NCBI RefSeq assembly: GCF_024170225.1 | Contig: NZ_JALJXU010000004.1 | Span: forward strand, 124,001 to 188,000 | DNA from: Streptococcus gallinaceus | Lineage (GTDB): Bacteria; Bacillota; Bacilli; Lactobacillales; Streptococcaceae | Direction: 5' to 3' | DNA length: 64,000 nucleotides | Shown here: positions 7,770-16,839 of the stretch, in pieces | How positions within the stretch are numbered: position 1 is the first letter of the stretch | How the letters are laid out: each line of letters opens with the position of its first letter | Notes under the pieces: generated by a model | Seen by the model: the letters and a program-made list of their open reading frames with translations, nothing else | Database searches by the model: none | Told to the model about the DNA's origin: nothing | Position numbers and translations under genes: made by a program

Positions 7770-9611
7770 ATGAGTCTAGAACGAAACAAAAAAGAATTAC
7801 TATATTATTTGTCTTCTCATCCACATGTACATTACGAGAAGATAAGCTCTAGACTTCAACTTTCTAAACGATCAATTAAATTGTTGGTAGAGAGTTTACT
7901 CTATAGCTATGGTCACATTTTTTCTATACAGGAAAAGGGAGAACAACTTTCGTTATTTATCTATGATTCAGAGGCGTTTCGCTTGCTGATATCAGAACAA
8001 TTATTGCTGTCAACAGATTTAAATTCATTTCATAAAAGACAAGCTATTTTCTTTAAAACCTTACTTGCAGTTGATGGTTATATTTCTGCAGATGATATAG
8101 CAGATCAACTAGGGATCAGCCGAAGAAGCCTCAGTCGAGATATGGCCAAAATGAAGCTCGTTTTGGAGAGGTATGGATTAGCATTGACTTCTAAAACGGG
8201 GATTGGAATTCGCCTAGATGGTGCAGAACTGTCAAAACGATTGCTCTATCTGTATGAAGTGATGGATTATGTTGAAGACGACATTGAATTGCCAAGCGAA
8301 GTTAATGAGACTTATCGTGACTTTGTTTTAAGTAAGAATCTTCCTTTGGATGTACAAAAAAGCTTTTTATATACCATGAAAATCACCTGGATACGCAAAG
8401 ATAAGCCAGTGGACCTAGAACAACTTAAGTGGTTTACAAGACAAAATCAGTTGGATTTACCGACAATATTCTACGAAATTTTGGAATATTATTGGCAGCG
8501 TTCGATCACAGAAGCTGAAAAAGATTTTTTAACTTTTCCGATGCAGATTGGTTTGTTACCTGCAGAAATTCATCGTTCGGATGTTATGGAAGTTGTACAG
8601 GATACCTTGCGACGAACGGTTGAAGAATTTGGAATTCAGTTGGCAGTTAACGAAAGCGCTCAATTACTGGAGCAACATCTGATTTATTTGTTAAATCGAA
8701 GTACCATGCAATGGGAATTTTCAGAAGTAGGGCTTCGTGAACAGTTGATGCGATCTTCATTTTCGACAGTTGTTGCTCAGTTTTTTCTACAACAATTGGG
8801 AGCAGCCCTTCACATGCGCATTTCAGAAAAAGAAAGTGTTCTTTTGGCTGTATGGATGGATTTGCTACTAGCTAGAAATAGTAAACCTTTGATTTCACGG
8901 ATTGCAGTCATTACTCAAGCAGGACTTTCATTTAACCAACTTGTGGAACAAGAGATAGTTCGTTTGTTCGGCAGAGATGTTCAATTGGATTTTCTTGAAT
9001 TTACGAATCATCAACCGTATGAAGAGTTAGAAAAACGGTATGATCTGATTTTTACGGATAATTTACTTTGCAGTCAAGAGCTATTTCAATCTTTTTTATC
9101 CTTGACGTGGGTAACGAAAGAAAATCAAGCAGAGCGTGAAAGTATCGAGAGGATGGTGTTGGCTCGAAAAATTCAATTATATGGTCAGGTATTGACGGTT
9201 GATTTTATAAAAGAAGCATCTTACGAAGTCAATTTACAAACTTTGTTGGACACATTGGTAGATAAGGGATTTTTGATGCCAGAAGCGGTTCATAAGTTGA
9301 TTGCAAAAGAGAAAAAGCACTCAGCAATTTCTGACAATGGCTTCGCTTTTCCACATTTAACAGTCAGCGGTCTTTCACAAATTACATTATTAGTACCAGA
9401 AAATGATGAAGTTTCTTTGATGACCATTCATGGTCAAGAGATTACAGATTTTATTTTATTACTAATTCCAGAAGAATTGAGCGAAGAGCACCAAGATTTA
9501 CTCTATCAAATATTTGATAATACATTTCGTTTAGAACAGAAATCACAAATTAAAGAACGGTTGGGTTTTCCATTTATGACTGCTTTGCAGAGTATCAGGG
9601 AGATGGACTAG
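7770..9611 (+). CDS. gutR: PRD-containing transcriptional regulator of the sorbitol operon (GutR/MtlR-like)
   Basis: 613 residues. Two N-terminal helix-turn-helix segments (about residues 10-60 and 95-145, the second with ADQLGISRRSLSRDM), then PTS-regulation domains (about 165-400), an EIIB-like segment (about 410-480) and a mannitol/fructose-type EIIA domain (about 490-610) with the phosphorylatable-looking His in FAFPHLT. The EIIB-like part reads VITQAGLSFNQL, with no Cys at the usual P-loop position. Such regulators sense PTS flux by phosphorylation and usually activate their operon. It starts 12 bp after srlD. Confidence 0.87.
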   Translation: MSLERNKKELLYYLSSHPHVHYEKISSRLQLSKRSIKLLVESLLYSYGHIFSIQEKGEQLSLFIYDSEAFRLLISEQLLLSTDLNSFHKRQAIFFKTLLAVDGYISADDIADQLGISRRSLSRDMAKMKLVLERYGLALTSKTGIGIRLDGAELSKRLLYLYEVMDYVEDDIELPSEVNETYRDFVLSKNLPLDVQKSFLYTMKITWIRKDKPVDLEQLKWFTRQNQLDLPTIFYEILEYYWQRSITEAEKDFLTFPMQIGLLPAEIHRSDVMEVVQDTLRRTVEEFGIQLAVNESAQLLEQHLIYLLNRSTMQWEFSEVGLREQLMRSSFSTVVAQFFLQQLGAALHMRISEKESVLLAVWMDLLLARNSKPLISRIAVITQAGLSFNQLVEQEIVRLFGRDVQLDFLEFTNHQPYEELEKRYDLIFTDNLLCSQELFQSFLSLTWVTKENQAERESIERMVLARKIQLYGQVLTVDFIKEASYEVNLQTLLDTLVDKGFLMPEAVHKLIAKEKKHSAISDNGFAFPHLTVSGLSQITLLVPENDEVSLMTIHGQEITDFILLLIPEELSEEHQDLLYQIFDNTFRLEQKSQIKERLGFPFMTALQSIREMD

Positions 9612-9620
9612 GAGGACAAT

Positions 9621-10100
9621 ATGAATAGTATTTATATATTCGGGGCAGTTGTAATTGTAGCCTATGTTTTGCAAATTATATTGGGGTTACAGCAATTGAA
9701 GAATTTCAATAAGACCTACTCAGAATTACGAAAGAAAGGGTGTGTTGCGATTGGACGTCGAGCTGGAAAAATTAAATCAGGGACGATTGTCATGTTCGCT
9801 GTGGATGCTAACGGGATGGTGTTAGATGCACGTAAGATGCAGGGAGTAACTGTCTTAGCTCAATTTAAACCCATGCCTGATTATGTTGGACAAGATATTC
9901 ATTACTTTGACACATACAACCCTCTGGTACGTAAGGAAAATAAATTACTACAAATCGCGATAGAGGATGCGCGTGAGCTCTATCTACGTGTGGAAGCAGG
10001 AAACTACAAAGAAGTTCCTAAATCTGCACCATTATTGGATGTAACTAGCCAATGGCAGCTCTTAAAAACACGGTTTAAACTACAATTTAATCATAAATAA
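9621..10100 (+). CDS. gutM: Glucitol operon activator-type membrane protein GutM
   Basis: 159 residues. One N-terminal transmembrane helix (about 4-24, IYIFGAVVIVAYVLQIILGL), then a cytoplasmic domain with the family's GRRAGKIKSGTIVMF and QGVTVLAQFKP segments. In E. coli GutM is an accessory activator of glucitol genes; in Firmicutes it is regularly cotranscribed with the PTS genes and probably helps the regulator respond to the transporter at the membrane. An AGGAGG-type RBS sits 7 nt upstream, and it lies 9 bp after gutR. Confidence 0.88.
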   Translation: MNSIYIFGAVVIVAYVLQIILGLQQLKNFNKTYSELRKKGCVAIGRRAGKIKSGTIVMFAVDANGMVLDARKMQGVTVLAQFKPMPDYVGQDIHYFDTYNPLVRKENKLLQIAIEDARELYLRVEAGNYKEVPKSAPLLDVTSQWQLLKTRFKLQFNHK

Positions 10101-10112
10101 AGGAGTTTGATT

Positions 10113-10655
10113 ATGAACTACATTACAAAATTTGCAGAAGGTTTCATGAAATTGTTCCAATCAGGGGGCGAGACTTTCATTAGTTGGATGACTGGAATTG
10201 TACCAGTTGTACTGATGCTTTTGGTAGCAATGAATGCACTGATTGCACTTTTAGGAGAAGAAAAGGTTAATAAATTAGCAGAAGCATCTGCTAAAAATCC
10301 AGTGAGTCGGTACATGATTCTTCCATTCATTTCAGCCTTTATGCTTGGAAATCCAATGGCCATCAGTATGGGACGCTTCTTGCCAGAGTACTACAAACCA
10401 AGTTTTGTTGCAGCTCAAATGCAATTCTGTCACACTTCAAACGGTGTATTCCCTCATATCAATCCAGGTGAATTATTTGTTTGGTTGGGAATCGCTTCTG
10501 GTCTTGAAACACTCGGTCTAAGTACAATGGATTTGGCGATTCGTTATATGTTGGTTGGTCTTGTGATGAATGCTGTGGGTGGTTGGGTAACTGACTTTAC
10601 AACTGCCTGGGTATGTAAACAACAAGGCGTTACATTGAGCAAAACGTTGAGCTAA
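10113..10655 (+). CDS. srlA: PTS sorbitol transporter subunit IIC2
   Basis: 180 residues from ATG 10113, 7 nt after AGGAG; an upstream in-frame TTG at 10107 is too close to that RBS. Hydrophobic membrane protein with several helices and the conserved FMLGNPMAISMGRFLPEYYKPS and HTSNGVFPHINPGE stretches of the glucitol EIIC2 family. With SrlE it forms the sorbitol channel that phosphorylates the substrate on entry. It lies directly upstream of srlE. Confidence 0.93.
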   Translation: MNYITKFAEGFMKLFQSGGETFISWMTGIVPVVLMLLVAMNALIALLGEEKVNKLAEASAKNPVSRYMILPFISAFMLGNPMAISMGRFLPEYYKPSFVAAQMQFCHTSNGVFPHINPGELFVWLGIASGLETLGLSTMDLAIRYMLVGLVMNAVGGWVTDFTTAWVCKQQGVTLSKTLS

Positions 10656-10676
10656 TAAGAGAAAGAGGATAAGAAA

Positions 10677-11663
10677 ATGGCATATAATAGCATTAAAGTT
10701 GTTAAAGGTAGTGGCGGTTTTGGTGGTCCCTTAGTCATTACACCAACAGAAGAAAAACATAAATTTATCTATATCACAGGTGGTGGTGAAAAACCAGAGA
10801 TTGTGGATAAAATTGTAGAATTGACAGGTATGGAAGCTGTAAATGGCTTTAAAACTTCTATTCCGGATGAAGAAATTGCTTTAGCAATTGTAGATTGTGG
10901 TGGAACCCTTCGCTGTGGAATTTATCCTAAAAAAGGTATTCCAACTATCAATATTGTTGCGACAGGAAAAAGCGGTCCATTAGCTCAGTACATCACTGAA
11001 GAAATCTATGTATCTGCTGTTGGGGTTGATCAAATTACACCAGCAACTGAAACAGGAGTAGCAGTCGAAAAAGTTTCAACTCCAAAACAAGCGACTTATG
11101 ATACTAGCAAGAAAATTACAGAGCAACGTGCAGAAACAAGCTTTGTAGCACGTATCGGTATGGGAGCTGGTAAGGTTGTAGCCATCTTTAATCAGGCTGC
11201 ACGTGATGCAATCCAAACTATGTTGAATACTATTTTGCCATTCATGGCTTTTGTATCGTTGCTGATTGGGATCATCAATGGTTCTGGTGTCGGAAATTGG
11301 ATTGCGAAATTAATGGTTCCACTGACAGGAAATGTCTGGGGATTAGTGATTATTGGTTTTATTTGTTCACTACCATTTCTGTCACCTCTCTTAGGTCCTG
11401 GTGCAGTCATTTCTCAAATTATTGGTACCTTGATTGGTGTTGAAATTGGTAAAGGTCACATTCCACCACAAATGGCATTACCAGCTTTGTTTGCCATCAA
11501 TACACAAAACGGTTGTGACTTTATTCCGGTGGCGCTTGGTTTGTCAGAAGCAGAAGCTGAAACAGTAGAAGTTGGTGTGCCATCTGTGCTTTACTCACGT
11601 TTCTTGAACGGTGTTCCTCGTGTTATCGTAGCATGGATTGCAAGTTTTGGTATGTATAGTTAA
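10677..11663 (+). CDS. srlE: PTS sorbitol transporter subunit IIBC
   Basis: 328 residues. The N-terminal EIIB domain has [10 protein letters not shown] near residue 10 and the phospho-Cys region [15 protein letters not shown] near 73-87. From residue about 175 comes the membrane EIIC1 part, with [20 protein letters not shown] and [16 protein letters not shown]. This split (EIIBC plus a separate EIIC2) is unique to the glucitol PTS family, which fixes the substrate call. It takes phosphate from SrlB and gives it to sorbitol. Confidence 0.94.
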   Translation: MAYNSIKVVKGSGGFGGPLVITPTEEKHKFIYITGGGEKPEIVDKIVELTGMEAVNGFKTSIPDEEIALAIVDCGGTLRCGIYPKKGIPTINIVATGKSGPLAQYITEEIYVSAVGVDQITPATETGVAVEKVSTPKQATYDTSKKITEQRAETSFVARIGMGAGKVVAIFNQAARDAIQTMLNTILPFMAFVSLLIGIINGSGVGNWIAKLMVPLTGNVWGLVIIGFICSLPFLSPLLGPGAVISQIIGTLIGVEIGKGHIPPQMALPALFAINTQNGCDFIPVALGLSEAEAETVEVGVPSVLYSRFLNGVPRVIVAWIASFGMYS

Positions 11664-11695
11664 AATAGAAGGAGAAAACAGAGAAGGGAATTGTA

Positions 11696-12061
11696 ATGAC
11701 AACATTATTTGAGACACATATTGTAGGTATTGGTCCAGAGGCTGAAGGGATGCTCTCTGAGGCAAATATGTTTATTCTTTTTGGTGCAGGTGCCCCGGTT
11801 GATTTGGCAGAGTATTGTTTCACCATTGACAATAAAAATCTTGCTGGAGAAATTCAAATCGGTGGGAAATTGTTGGTAGATGGTGTTGCCTATCCTATCA
11901 CAGCAGTTGGGAATTTGGTAGAAACGAATCTTGCTAATTTAGGGCATATTACAGTTTCTCTAGATGGTAGTGAAGAAGGCAGTCTGCCAGGGACTCTTCA
12001 CATCCAGGCAGAAACATTACCGCAATTAAAAGAAGGAAGCCTTATCCAAATAGTTGCATAA
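11696..12061 (+). CDS. srlB: PTS sorbitol transporter subunit IIA
   Basis: 121 residues, the usual size. GAPVDLAEYCF near residue 32-42, YPITAVGNL near 65 and LGHITVSLDG near 81 identify the glucitol EIIA family, which passes phosphate from HPr to SrlE. Oddity: from memory of E. coli SrlB, its phospho-His43 lies in EYCFIHCHGEL; here the segment reads EYCFTIDNKNL, so no His is visible at that place. The remaining His residues (8, about 82 and 99) are at other conserved or terminal positions. The protein may use another residue or be impaired; see findings. Confidence 0.9.
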   Translation: MTTLFETHIVGIGPEAEGMLSEANMFILFGAGAPVDLAEYCFTIDNKNLAGEIQIGGKLLVDGVAYPITAVGNLVETNLANLGHITVSLDGSEEGSLPGTLHIQAETLPQLKEGSLIQIVA

Positions 12062-12070
12062 GGAGGGAAT

Positions 12071-12751
12071 ATGGCCTTTCTATTAGATAGTGCAAATCTT
12101 GCAGACATTCAACGATATCAAGAAATTTTTCCGATTGAAGGTGTAACAACAAATCCATCTATTTTGAAAAAGGTGGGAAAGGTTGACACCTATACTCATC
12201 TAAGAGAAATTCGAAAAATTATTGGACCAGAAAAAACGCTTCATGTACAAGTTGTTGGGACAGATGCGGATACAATGCTAGAAGAAGCCGATTGTATTTT
12301 AAAGGAAATAGATGCGACAGTTTTTATTAAAGTTCCGGTGACAACAGAGGGTTTAAAAGTAATAAAGACTCTCAAAAATAGAGGTGTTGGAGTTACGGCG
12401 ACAGCAATTTATTCAAAAATACAAGCTTTTCTAGCTATTGAGGCTGGTGCGGATTATATCGCTCCTTACTACAATCGTATGGAAAATCTGAATAGTGACA
12501 TGACAGATACGATGACAGCTATTGTAGAATATATTCGAGATAGAAAAGTTGTGACAAAAATTTTAGGAGCGAGCTATAAAAATATAGCGCAAGTTAATCA
12601 CACTTTAACATTGGGTGGGCATTGTGTTACGGTCAATCCAGAGTTGTTGTGGAATGCTGTCGAGACTCCTGCGGTTCAAAAGGCGGTAGTAGATTTTCAA
12701 TCGGATTGGGAGTCTGTCTACGGCGGCGGAGCTAACATGTTGTTAAAATAA
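12071..12751 (+). CDS. fsa: Fructose-6-phosphate aldolase / transaldolase-like protein
   Basis: 226 residues, the small TalC/Fsa subgroup. Seen: LLDSANLADI at the N-terminus (transaldolase Asp), EGVTTNPSIL, the Schiff-base Lys in FIKVPVTTEGL near residue 85-95, and GADYIAPYYNRMEN. Members either cleave fructose-6-P to dihydroxyacetone and glyceraldehyde-3-P or act as transaldolases; the sequence alone does not decide. As last gene of the sorbitol operon it would act on the fructose-6-P made by SrlD. It begins 9 bp after srlB and is followed by a terminator. Confidence 0.85.
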   Translation: MAFLLDSANLADIQRYQEIFPIEGVTTNPSILKKVGKVDTYTHLREIRKIIGPEKTLHVQVVGTDADTMLEEADCILKEIDATVFIKVPVTTEGLKVIKTLKNRGVGVTATAIYSKIQAFLAIEAGADYIAPYYNRMENLNSDMTDTMTAIVEYIRDRKVVTKILGASYKNIAQVNHTLTLGGHCVTVNPELLWNAVETPAVQKAVVDFQSDWESVYGGGANMLLK

Positions 12752-12782
12752 ATTGGATTTCCAATGGAAATATCCAACCAGA

Positions 12783-12813
12783 AAAGGCAAGGTCTAACTG
12801 ACCTAGCCTTTTT
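12783..12813 (+). terminator. Terminator of the sorbitol operon
   Basis: AAAGGC-a-AGGTC pairs with GACCT-a-GCCTTT, with a T-rich tail. Confidence 0.85.
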
Positions 12814-12869
12814 CTTTTGCGTTTTCCAAGCCATTTTATTATAGGTGAAAATGAAAAGTCTAGTTTTGC

Positions 12870-12900
12870 ACACTTGGGTGTGTACTTATTGGTCTTTTTT
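12870..12900 (+). promoter_or_regulatory. Ula box upstream of ulaA (probable UlaR site)
   Basis: A 31-bp element beginning ACACTTG, containing TGTGTACTT and ending TTGGTCTTTTTT. It is 28/31 identical to 19456-19486 upstream of ulaG. The start of the box lies exactly 48 bp before the -10 start in both places. Most likely the activator site of the PRD regulator at 17731. Confidence 0.75.
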
Positions 12901-12923
12901 AAAACGCTTACAAAAACTATAAT
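12899..12923 (+). promoter_or_regulatory. cre site and -10 of the ulaABCDEF operon
   Basis: TTAAAACGCTTACA at 12899-12912 matches cre at 13 of 14 positions and abuts the Ula box. TATAAT is at 12918-12923; no good -35 is present, consistent with activator dependence. Confidence 0.75.
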
Positions 12924-12963
12924 GAACCTATAGAAAACAAATAAAAGAAAAGAGGTAGTTATC

Positions 12964-14397
12964 ATGGATTTATTCCTAGCTCCCCTAAATTGGTTCTCGC
13001 AAAATATCTTGCAGAACCCAGCCTTCTTCGTTGGTCTCTTGGTTTTAATAGGATACCTTCTCCTGAAAAAGCCATTTCATGAAGTGTTTGCAGGCTTCAT
13101 CAAGGCCACTGTTGGTTATTTAATTTTGAACGTTGGTGCCGGTGGTTTGGTAACGACATTCCGTCCAATCCTCGTTGCCCTGGCTAAGAAATTTAGCTTG
13201 GAAGCAGCCGTTATCGACCCTTACTTTGGTTTGGCAGCTGCCAATGCGAAATTGGAAACCATGGGCTTCATCAGTGTGGCGACAACAGCTTTGCTGATTG
13301 GTTTTGGTGTCAATATCCTGCTCGTTGCTCTTCGCAAAGTGACGAAAGTACGGACTCTTTTCATCACTGGTCACATCATGGTTCAACAAGCAGCAACTAT
13401 TTCAGTATTTGTCTTGCTTTTGATTCCAGCCTTTCAAAATGCCTTCGGCGCTTGGGCAGTTGGTATCATCTGTGGTCTTTACTGGGCTGTCAGCTCAAAT
13501 ATGACTGTTGAACCAACCCAACGCTTGACTGGTGGCGGTGGATTTGCCATTGGACACCAACAACAATTTGCTATCTGGTTTGTCGACAAGGTTGCACCAT
13601 TCTTCGGTAAAGAAGAAGATAACTTGGACAACTTGAAATTGCCAACATTCTTGGGCATTTTCCACGATACAGTCGTTGCTTCTGCAACATTGATGCTTGT
13701 CTTCTTTGGTGGTATCCTTGCTGTCCTTGGCCCAGAAATCATGTCCAATGCAGAACTCATTGGTGCTGGTGCCTTTAACCCAGCAAAACAAGCATTCTTC
13801 ATGTATATCCTACAAACATCACTTACATTCTCAGTTTACTTGTTTATCTTGATGCAAGGTGTACGTATGTTCGTTGCTGAATTGACAAATGCCTTCCAAG
13901 GTATTTCAAACAAATTGCTCCCTGGTTCATTCCCAGCGGTTGACGTTGCAGCTTCATACGGCTTTGGTTCTTCAAATGCAGTACTTTCAGGATTTGCTTT
14001 TGGTTTGATCGGTCAATTGATTACGATCGCACTTCTCGTTATTTTCAAAAATCCAATTTTGATCATCACTGGTTTCGTTCCAGTATTCTTCGACAATGCA
14101 GCCATTGCAGTTTACGCTGACAAACGCGGTGGTTGGAAAGCTGCAGCAAGTCTGTCCTTCATTTCAGGTGTTATTCAAGTAGCGCTTGGTGCAGTTGCAG
14201 TTGGTTTGCTGAGCTTGACTGGTGGTTACCATGGAAATATCGACTTTGAAATTCCTTGGTTGCCATTTGGCTACTTATTCAAATACCTAGGAATTGCTGG
14301 TTACGTGATTGTCTGTGTCTTCTTGCTTGCAATCCCACAATTGCAATTTGCAAAAGCAAAAGACAAAGAAGCTTACTATCGTGGTGAAGCACAATAA
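12964..14397 (+). CDS. ulaA: PTS L-ascorbate transporter subunit IIC
   Basis: 477 residues, about 11 hydrophobic helices. It matches the UlaA/SgaT family by MDLFLAPLNWFSQNIL at the start, KPFHEVFAGFIKATVGYLIL and VEPTQRLTGGGGFAIGHQQQF. The protein forms the membrane channel for L-ascorbate, which is phosphorylated to L-ascorbate-6-P. RBS AGAGGTAG lies 5 nt before the ATG. It heads a six-gene operon behind a cre site and the Ula box. Confidence 0.95.
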   Translation: MDLFLAPLNWFSQNILQNPAFFVGLLVLIGYLLLKKPFHEVFAGFIKATVGYLILNVGAGGLVTTFRPILVALAKKFSLEAAVIDPYFGLAAANAKLETMGFISVATTALLIGFGVNILLVALRKVTKVRTLFITGHIMVQQAATISVFVLLLIPAFQNAFGAWAVGIICGLYWAVSSNMTVEPTQRLTGGGGFAIGHQQQFAIWFVDKVAPFFGKEEDNLDNLKLPTFLGIFHDTVVASATLMLVFFGGILAVLGPEIMSNAELIGAGAFNPAKQAFFMYILQTSLTFSVYLFILMQGVRMFVAELTNAFQGISNKLLPGSFPAVDVAASYGFGSSNAVLSGFAFGLIGQLITIALLVIFKNPILIITGFVPVFFDNAAIAVYADKRGGWKAAASLSFISGVIQVALGAVAVGLLSLTGGYHGNIDFEIPWLPFGYLFKYLGIAGYVIVCVFLLAIPQLQFAKAKDKEAYYRGEAQ

Positions 14398-14428
14398 ATG
14401 GAAGATTTCTTTATAGGAGGAAAACACA

Positions 14429-14707
14429 ATGGTTAAAGTTCTTACAGCATGTGGAAATGGCATGGGCTCATCGATGGTCATTAAAATGAAAGTTGAAAAA
14501 GCCCTTCGTGAACTCGGTGTGACAGATATCCAATCTGCGTCTTGCTCAGTAGGTGAAGCAAAAGGTCTCGCAGTAGGATATGATATCGTGATTGCGTCAA
14601 ATCACCTCATCCATGAATTGGCTGGTCGTACAAAAGGTCATCTTGTTGGTCTTGACAACTTGATGGATGACAATGAAATCAAAACAAAATTGCAAGCAGT
14701 TTTGTAA
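14429..14707 (+). CDS. ulaB: PTS L-ascorbate transporter subunit IIB
   Basis: 92 residues, a soluble lactose/ascorbate-type EIIB. The phosphocysteine loop is VLTACGNGMGSSM with Cys8, and SNHLIHELAG follows. It carries phosphate from UlaC to ascorbate bound by UlaA. A strong GGAGG RBS precedes the ATG, 31 bp after ulaA. The next gap holds a stable hairpin. Confidence 0.95.
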   Translation: MVKVLTACGNGMGSSMVIKMKVEKALRELGVTDIQSASCSVGEAKGLAVGYDIVIASNHLIHELAGRTKGHLVGLDNLMDDNEIKTKLQAVL

Positions 14708-14721
14708 GCGAATAACAAGTG

Positions 14722-14748
14722 GGTGCTTTCAAGACGATTGAGAGCACC
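14722..14748 (+). other. Intercistronic hairpin between ulaB and ulaC
   Basis: GGTGCT-TTCAA pairs with TTGAG-AGCACC (11 bp counting one G-U) around GACGA. There is no long T tract, so it is more likely an RNA processing or stability element, or a partial attenuator, than a full terminator. Confidence 0.6.
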
Positions 14749-14780
14749 TTCTCTTTAGAAGATAAATAGGGAGAATTTCC

Positions 14781-15266
14781 ATGAATCTCAAATCATCATT
14801 TATTGACAATCAATCCATTCGTCTGGGCTTGTCTGCGAAGACGTGGCAAGAAGCGGTTCATAAATCTGTGGAACCCTTGATTGAAAGCGGTGCGGCTACG
14901 GAAGAATACTACGAAGCCATCATCGCATCAACTGAGGAATACGGACCGTACTACATTTTGATGCCGGGCATGGCTATGCCACATGCTCAAGCAGGTGTCG
15001 GGGTCAATCGTGACGCTTTCTCACTCATTACCCTCACTGAGCCTGTGACTTTCTCAGATGGCAAGGAAGTTTCTGTCTTGCTTTGCCTCGCAGCAACATC
15101 GGCAGATATCCATACGACAGTAGCCATTCCGCAAATCGTGGCTTTGTTCGAGTTAGAAAATTCAATCGAGCGTTTGGTAAATTGCAAAACAGCCGAAGAA
15201 GTACTGGCAATGGTTGAAGAATCAAAATCAAGTCCATTCTTAGAAGGTATGGATTTGGAAAGCTAA
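14781..15266 (+). CDS. ulaC: PTS L-ascorbate transporter subunit IIA
   Basis: 161 residues of the mannitol/fructose-type EIIA fold. The active-site His lies in LMPGMAMPHAQAGVG near residue 70. It transfers phosphate from HPr to UlaB. The RBS is AGGGAG before the ATG. The operon order ulaA-B-C-D-E-F follows the classical E. coli arrangement. Confidence 0.94.
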   Translation: MNLKSSFIDNQSIRLGLSAKTWQEAVHKSVEPLIESGAATEEYYEAIIASTEEYGPYYILMPGMAMPHAQAGVGVNRDAFSLITLTEPVTFSDGKEVSVLLCLAATSADIHTTVAIPQIVALFELENSIERLVNCKTAEEVLAMVEESKSSPFLEGMDLES

Positions 15267-15304
15267 CAAAAGACGATAAGACAAGATAAAGAGAGGATAA
15301 TACT

Positions 15305-15970
15305 ATGACAAAACACATTCCAAATTTACAAGTTGCCCTTGACCATTCTGATTTGAAAGGGGCGATTACAGCAGCTGTTTCAGTTGGTGCAGAGGTTGAT
15401 GTGATTGAGGCAGGCACCGTTTGCTTGCTTCAAGTTGGCTCAGAACTCGTTGAAGTCTTGCGCAGCCTTTTCCCTGAAAAAATCATCGTGGCAGACACTA
15501 AGTGTGCTGATGCTGGAGGAACAGTTGCCAAAAACAATGCCAAACGTGGTGCAGACTGGATGACGTGTATCTGCTCAGCGACTATTCCAACTATGAAAGC
15601 AGCCCTAAAAGCCATCAAGGAAGAACGTGGCGAAAAGGGAGAAATCCAAGTGGAACTCTATGGCGACTGGACTTACGAACAAGCTCAACAATGGCTTGAC
15701 GCAGGTATCTCACAAGCCATCTACCACCAATCACGTGATGCCCTACTTGCAGGCGAAACTTGGGGTGAAAAAGACTTGACTAAGGTGAAAAAATTGGTTG
15801 ACATGGGCTTCCGTGTGTCTGTCACAGGTGGTCTTGATGTGGATACCTTGAAACTCTTTGAAGGTGTAGATGTCTTTACCTTTATCGCAGGACGTGGCAT
15901 CACAGAAGCTGAAAATCCAGCCCAAGCTGCTCGTGACTTTAAAGACGAAATCAGACGTATCTGGGGGTGA
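15305..15970 (+). CDS. ulaD: 3-keto-L-gulonate-6-phosphate decarboxylase
   Basis: 221 residues of the OMP-decarboxylase superfamily. Seen: LQVALDHSDL at strand 1, EAGTVCLL, and the catalytic VADTKCADAGG near residue 61-71 (DxKxxD). VTGGLDVDTL and FIAGRGIT form the phosphate site. It decarboxylates 3-keto-L-gulonate-6-P to L-xylulose-5-P, the step after the lactonase UlaG. The stop lies 5 bp before the ulaE start. Confidence 0.94.
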   Translation: MTKHIPNLQVALDHSDLKGAITAAVSVGAEVDVIEAGTVCLLQVGSELVEVLRSLFPEKIIVADTKCADAGGTVAKNNAKRGADWMTCICSATIPTMKAALKAIKEERGEKGEIQVELYGDWTYEQAQQWLDAGISQAIYHQSRDALLAGETWGEKDLTKVKKLVDMGFRVSVTGGLDVDTLKLFEGVDVFTFIAGRGITEAENPAQAARDFKDEIRRIWG

Positions 15971-15975
15971 GGTCT

Positions 15976-16839
15976 ATGACACGACCAATTGGTATTTATG
16001 AAAAGGCGACGCCGAAGCACTTCAGCTGGCTTGAACGCCTTAATTTTGCAAAAGAGTTAGGATTTGACTTTGTTGAAATGTCGGTTGATGAATCAGATGC
16101 TCGCCTCGCTCGTCTCGACTGGACAAAAGCTGAGCGTTTGGAAGTTGTCAAAGCCATTTACGAGACAGGTGTTCGCATTCCAACCATTTGCTTTTCAGGG
16201 CACCGTCGTTATCCACTAGGGTCAAACGATCCTGAGGTGGAGGTAACCTCGCTTGACTTGATGAAAAAATGCATTGAGTTAGCGCAAGACTTGGGTGTCC
16301 GCACGATCCAGCTAGCTGGCTATGACGTCTACTACGAAGAAAAATCACCTGAAACACGTGCTCGCTTTATTAAAAATTTACGTACCGCTTGCGACTGGGC
16401 TGAAGAAGCACAAGTCATGTTGTCGATTGAAATCATGGATGATCCCTTTATCAATTCTATTGAGAAGTACCTGGCAGTCGAAAAAGAAATTGATTCTCCT
16501 TATCTTTTCGTTTACCCAGATACGGGCAATGTCTCAGCTTGGCACAATGATATTTGGAGTGAGTTTTACAATGGACACCGCTCCATTGCAGCCCTTCACC
16601 TCAAGGACACTTATGCGGTCACGGAAACCTCAAAAGGTCAGTTCCGAGACGTGCCATTTGGTCAGGGCTGTGTAGACTGGGAAAACATGTTTGGGGTCAT
16701 CAAAAAGACCAATTACAAAGGACCATTCTTGATTGAAATGTGGTCTGAAAATTGTGAAACAGTGGAAGAGACAAGAGCTGCCATCCAAGAAGCGCAAGCC
16801 TATCTCTACCCACTCATCGAGAAAGCGGGGTTACGCTAA
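15976..16839 (+). CDS. ulaE: L-xylulose/L-ribulose-5-phosphate 3-epimerase
   Basis: 287 residues from ATG 15976; an in-frame GTG at 15967 overlaps the ulaD stop, while the ATG follows a GGGGGTGAGG RBS and gives the family N-terminus MTRPIGIYEKA. AP-endonuclease-2-like TIM barrel with metal ligands in SIEIMDDPF, YPDTGNVSAW, HLKDTY and LIEMWSE. It converts L-xylulose-5-P to L-ribulose-5-P. It is translationally coupled to ulaF by a TAATG overlap. Confidence 0.93.
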   Translation: MTRPIGIYEKATPKHFSWLERLNFAKELGFDFVEMSVDESDARLARLDWTKAERLEVVKAIYETGVRIPTICFSGHRRYPLGSNDPEVEVTSLDLMKKCIELAQDLGVRTIQLAGYDVYYEEKSPETRARFIKNLRTACDWAEEAQVMLSIEIMDDPFINSIEKYLAVEKEIDSPYLFVYPDTGNVSAWHNDIWSEFYNGHRSIAALHLKDTYAVTETSKGQFRDVPFGQGCVDWENMFGVIKKTNYKGPFLIEMWSENCETVEETRAAIQEAQAYLYPLIEKAGLR

